DNA of 6,684 nt from Nitrospirota bacterium. Its GTDB lineage: Bacteria; Nitrospinota_A; UBA7883. The position numbers were made by a program, and so were the translations under genes. How positions within the stretch are numbered: position 1 is the stretch's first letter; each line of letters starts with the position of its first letter. Positions 4,676-6,684 of this stretch are shown in pieces. Under the pieces are notes generated by a model, which had not been told where the DNA came from, searched no databases, and saw nothing but the letters and a program-made list of their open reading frames with translations. The stretch is taken from the NCBI GenBank assembly GCA_011052055.1, contig DRJW01000248.1:1-6684 (forward strand), given 5' to 3'.

Positions 4676-6592
4676 TCAGTCGAAGTTTATCACTTTTCTT
4701 CTGTCTATTATATGGGCCTCAATAGCGTCGGCCGCTTTGACAGGATCGTCTTCGAGCAACATCCGCCCGCCAGTCACATTCACCATATCTTCCGTCAGGT
4801 ATTTCGTCACCAGCTCACTTCCACGTATCATCGGCTCCGGCGAAACGTGGGTAAGCAGTCCGAACGAAAGCGTGGTGAAGATGTCGGCGATCGCTTTTTG
4901 CTCCATATACTCAGGAACCGCCGCCGCCACCGGAAGCTCGCTGGTGTCGCAACCGATCGTCCAGGCCAGCGCCGCCACCGTATCCAGGATTTTGCCCACA
5001 TCGGTGCATGACCCGTAGGAGACTATCGGCGGCACATCATATTTTTCACAGACCGCGCGCAGTTTCGCGCCCGCCATCTTCGCCATCTCCCTCGTGGACA
5101 TACCCAGGTTTTGGTGCGTCGATGAACAGCATCCCGCGCCGATGACCATGATATCGCGTTTGATCAGCTCCATCGTCAAATCCTGAATCATTTTGCCCCC
5201 CTGCCCCGACCGCACAGTCGTGCAACCGGCGACGGCCACCGCTCCTTTGATACTGCCTTCTTTCATATGCGCTATGTATGTGTTGATGTCGTTACCGAAC
5301 ATTTTTAGCACAGTTTCCGTCGTGTAGCCGGCAATAGCCTCCGGGTTTTTCTCAGCGCTCGGAAGGGTGATGACTCTCGACTTATCCGCCTTGCGGGCTT
5401 TGAACTGCGAAATGCTGTCGCTCAGAACTTTAGCAGCCTGCTCTTCGGCATTCTCCGGGTCGAAATCGAGGGACTCCACATCGGGAAACCGCACTACCTG
5501 ATCCAAACTTAAAAGTTTTGTGCCGTACTTGTCGGCGTAATCTTTGAGGCTTGGAACCGCGCAGTTAAAATCCATCAAGAACATATCGACGGCGCCTGTC
5601 GCGATGAACAACTCTTCCTGAATCCAGTTGCCAAGCTGGCCCCCAAATATATCTTTATACTCTTCCCTGGCCGAGACGTTCATCAACTGCTGGCCCGCGC
5701 ATAAAGAGCCGTAAAGTTTTATCCCTTTCGCGCCCGCTTCTTTCGCCGCAGACTGAAAAGCATCGTCATTGGCCTTGTCCATGATGATACTTGCAAATAT
5801 CGGCTGGTGGCCGTTTGCGATAATATTAACCGTGTCCGGATCGATACAGGCGATATTCGTCTGGGCCGAAGTGAGGCTGGCGGTGCCCATAATAATATCT
5901 TGTATAACGGTAATGCCCCAGAGCCCGGCGTACTCGTTCGCGTTGCCGAGCCTCAGAGCGGTTTTCAGCAAATCCACGGCGTCGTTGCTTATATTCGTCA
6001 TACACTTTGTCAGCGCTGTCATCACTTCAGAGGCGGGGCTGGTTGCGTAAAGCCCGGTTTTCTTCCAGACTTCTTTTCGTTGCTCCACGGCGAACATATC
6101 CATCAGCGCTAAAGGCTCGTCGTTTTGTTTTCCTATCTCGTTGAGCATGAAATCGGCGAACAAAACCGCAAGCTCTTTAACCGGTTTTTCATGGTCGTAA
6201 CCGAGCGCCTGGCACATTCTCCTGAGCTTTTCCTCGTCTTTGATCTTGATCGATGATTTACCTTCGCCGATAGATTTAAGGGTTTTCGCAAGGTTACGGC
6301 ATTGATAATTGTTGGCCGCCGTACCTATAGCTGTCAGCTGTAGCAGGTTGCGGGCGACGATGACATCTCCGTTTACGCCGCATACGCCAAGCGGTTTTCT
6401 TTCGCTTATCCGGCAAGGGCCGTCGGAGCACAACTGACAGCTTAAACCCTGTTTGCAAAATTCGCATTGAGGTTGCTGGGCCTTGAAACGCTCGAATACC
6501 GTGCTCATCCCCTGCGCCAGCGCCGCCGCATGAATTTCCTGGCTCTGTTTATCCTGATGCATAACACCTGCGTCTACTACTTTTTCTGACAT
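4676..6592 (-). CDS. cooS: anaerobic nickel-iron carbon monoxide dehydrogenase catalytic subunit, divergent
   Basis: This 638-residue, full-length protein is a soluble homodimeric Ni-CODH catalysing CO + H2O to CO2 + 2H+ + 2e-. An N-terminal Cys motif provides C43/C46 for the inter-subunit D-cluster (CX2C form) and C52, C55, C60 and C71 for the B-cluster. Expected C-cluster ligands are all present: H262 (NGHQP), C298 (GSLCAG), C344 (FNCAVPSL), C457 (VAGCTT), C488 (GAGCC) and C529 (YGSCTD). Catalytic Lys563 of Carboxydothermus CODH-II matches K566 (MEQKA). Unusually, the four-His helix (His93/96/99/102) reads N94, Q97, N100 and K103, and Ile567 reads D570. The motifs around C298 (GICCTGNE in typical enzymes), C457 and C529 also differ. 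AGGA lies 8 bases before the ATG. No cooF, cooC or acetyl-CoA synthase gene follows; a tRNA does. Electrons must pass to a partner encoded elsewhere, or upstream beyond 6684. It is not a hybrid-cluster protein, which lacks the B/D motif. The family is certain, but activity is not assured given the pocket changes. Confidence 0.95.
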   Translation of the reverse strand: MSEKVVDAGVMHQDKQSQEIHAAALAQGMSTVFERFKAQQPQCEFCKQGLSCQLCSDGPCRISERKPLGVCGVNGDVIVARNLLQLTAIGTAANNYQCRNLAKTLKSIGEGKSSIKIKDEEKLRRMCQALGYDHEKPVKELAVLFADFMLNEIGKQNDEPLALMDMFAVEQRKEVWKKTGLYATSPASEVMTALTKCMTNISNDAVDLLKTALRLGNANEYAGLWGITVIQDIIMGTASLTSAQTNIACIDPDTVNIIANGHQPIFASIIMDKANDDAFQSAAKEAGAKGIKLYGSLCAGQQLMNVSAREEYKDIFGGQLGNWIQEELFIATGAVDMFLMDFNCAVPSLKDYADKYGTKLLSLDQVVRFPDVESLDFDPENAEEQAAKVLSDSISQFKARKADKSRVITLPSAEKNPEAIAGYTTETVLKMFGNDINTYIAHMKEGSIKGAVAVAGCTTVRSGQGGKMIQDLTMELIKRDIMVIGAGCCSSTHQNLGMSTREMAKMAGAKLRAVCEKYDVPPIVSYGSCTDVGKILDTVAALAWTIGCDTSELPVAAAVPEYMEQKAIADIFTTLSFGLLTHVSPEPMIRGSELVTKYLTEDMVNVTGGRMLLEDDPVKAADAIEAHIIDRRKVINFD

Positions 6593-6611
6593 CGTTTACT
6601 TCCTATCATTT

Positions 6612-6654
6612 ACAGGTTGACATATTTTTTTACGGTACTCTACACACAACCTGT
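6612..6654. repeat. 8-bp inverted repeat spanning the cooS promoter and leader
   Basis: The arms acaggttg (6612-6619) and caacctgt (6647-6654) are exact reverse complements, with 27 bases between them and 35 bp from centre to centre. They flank the candidate -10 element of cooS, which suggests two operator half-sites or a DNA looping element. The left arm also overlaps a TTGACA (6617-6622, +) that could be the -35 of a divergent promoter reading out of the window. The bound regulator cannot be named; the arms do not match the CooA or FNR consensus. Confidence 0.5.
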
Positions 6655-6665
6655 GAATTTAACAA
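6637..6665 (-). promoter_or_regulatory. candidate cooS promoter
   Basis: On the minus strand TTGTTA (6660-6665) and TAGAGT (6637-6642) are separated by 17 bases, a plausible sigma70 pair. It would give a leader of about 38 bases before the cooS ATG. One arm of an inverted repeat lies in the spacer and the other in the leader, consistent with regulation. The match is moderate and unconfirmed. Confidence 0.35.
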
Positions 6666-6684
6666 TCAAATATGAAATGCCACT

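Noticed and set aside
4676..6592. hybrid-cluster protein (Hcp) as an alternative to CODH
   Set aside because: The B/D-cluster Cys motif, the GH ligand motif, all six C-cluster ligands and the MEQK catalytic Lys segment are CODH features.
6612..6684. CooA or FNR binding site upstream of cooS
   Set aside because: Only a TTGAT half-site (6665-6669, minus) is present, without the matching second half, and the 8-bp dyad has a different sequence and spacing from either consensus.

Overview
The window looks like chromosomal DNA of an anaerobic or facultatively anaerobic Gram-negative-type bacterium. The signs are a monofunctional nickel carbon monoxide dehydrogenase, a composite c-di-GMP signalling protein and a bacterial tRNA with an encoded CCA end. 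A lineage such as Desulfobacterota or Nitrospirota would fit, but the sequence alone does not fix the phylum. No insertion sequence, CRISPR array, phage gene or attachment site is visible. Coding parts are moderate in GC, and the long intergenic stretches are clearly AT-rich.

Layout. Positions 1-603 are AT-rich and carry no convincing gene. A short groES-like co-chaperonin gene follows (604-873, +). It has no groEL after it and lacks the stretch that forms the roof hairpin of GroES. About 100 bp on, in the same direction, is a gene for an excisionase-type helix-turn-helix protein with a MEDS sensory domain (974-1747, +). A second AT-rich gap of about 530 bp contains an intrinsic terminator about 100 bp ahead of the next gene. 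That gene (2281-4443, +) encodes a 720-residue REC-PAS-GGDEF-EAL protein. Its receiver domain has Gly in place of the phosphorylatable Asp, its GGDEF motif reads GDDEF, and its EAL domain looks catalytically complete. On the opposite strand are tRNA-Gly(CCC) (4534-4609) and a full-length CooS-type CO dehydrogenase gene (4676-6592), whose promoter region and an inverted repeat reach the right edge.

How the parts relate. The genes do not form one pathway. groES and the MEDS regulator could be co-transcribed. The c-di-GMP gene appears to be its own unit with a long leader. cooS is transcribed convergently and stands alone on its 3' side, so any cooF, cooC or acetyl-CoA synthase partners would have to lie beyond 6684 or elsewhere.

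The main interest lies in residue-level departures from family norms. The CO dehydrogenase keeps every expected metal-cluster ligand and the catalytic Lys, but lacks the four-His proton relay and the Ile that flanks the active site. The GroES appears roofless. The receiver domain cannot be phosphorylated in the usual way. Comparisons with reference proteins are from memory of those families, not from an alignment run here.
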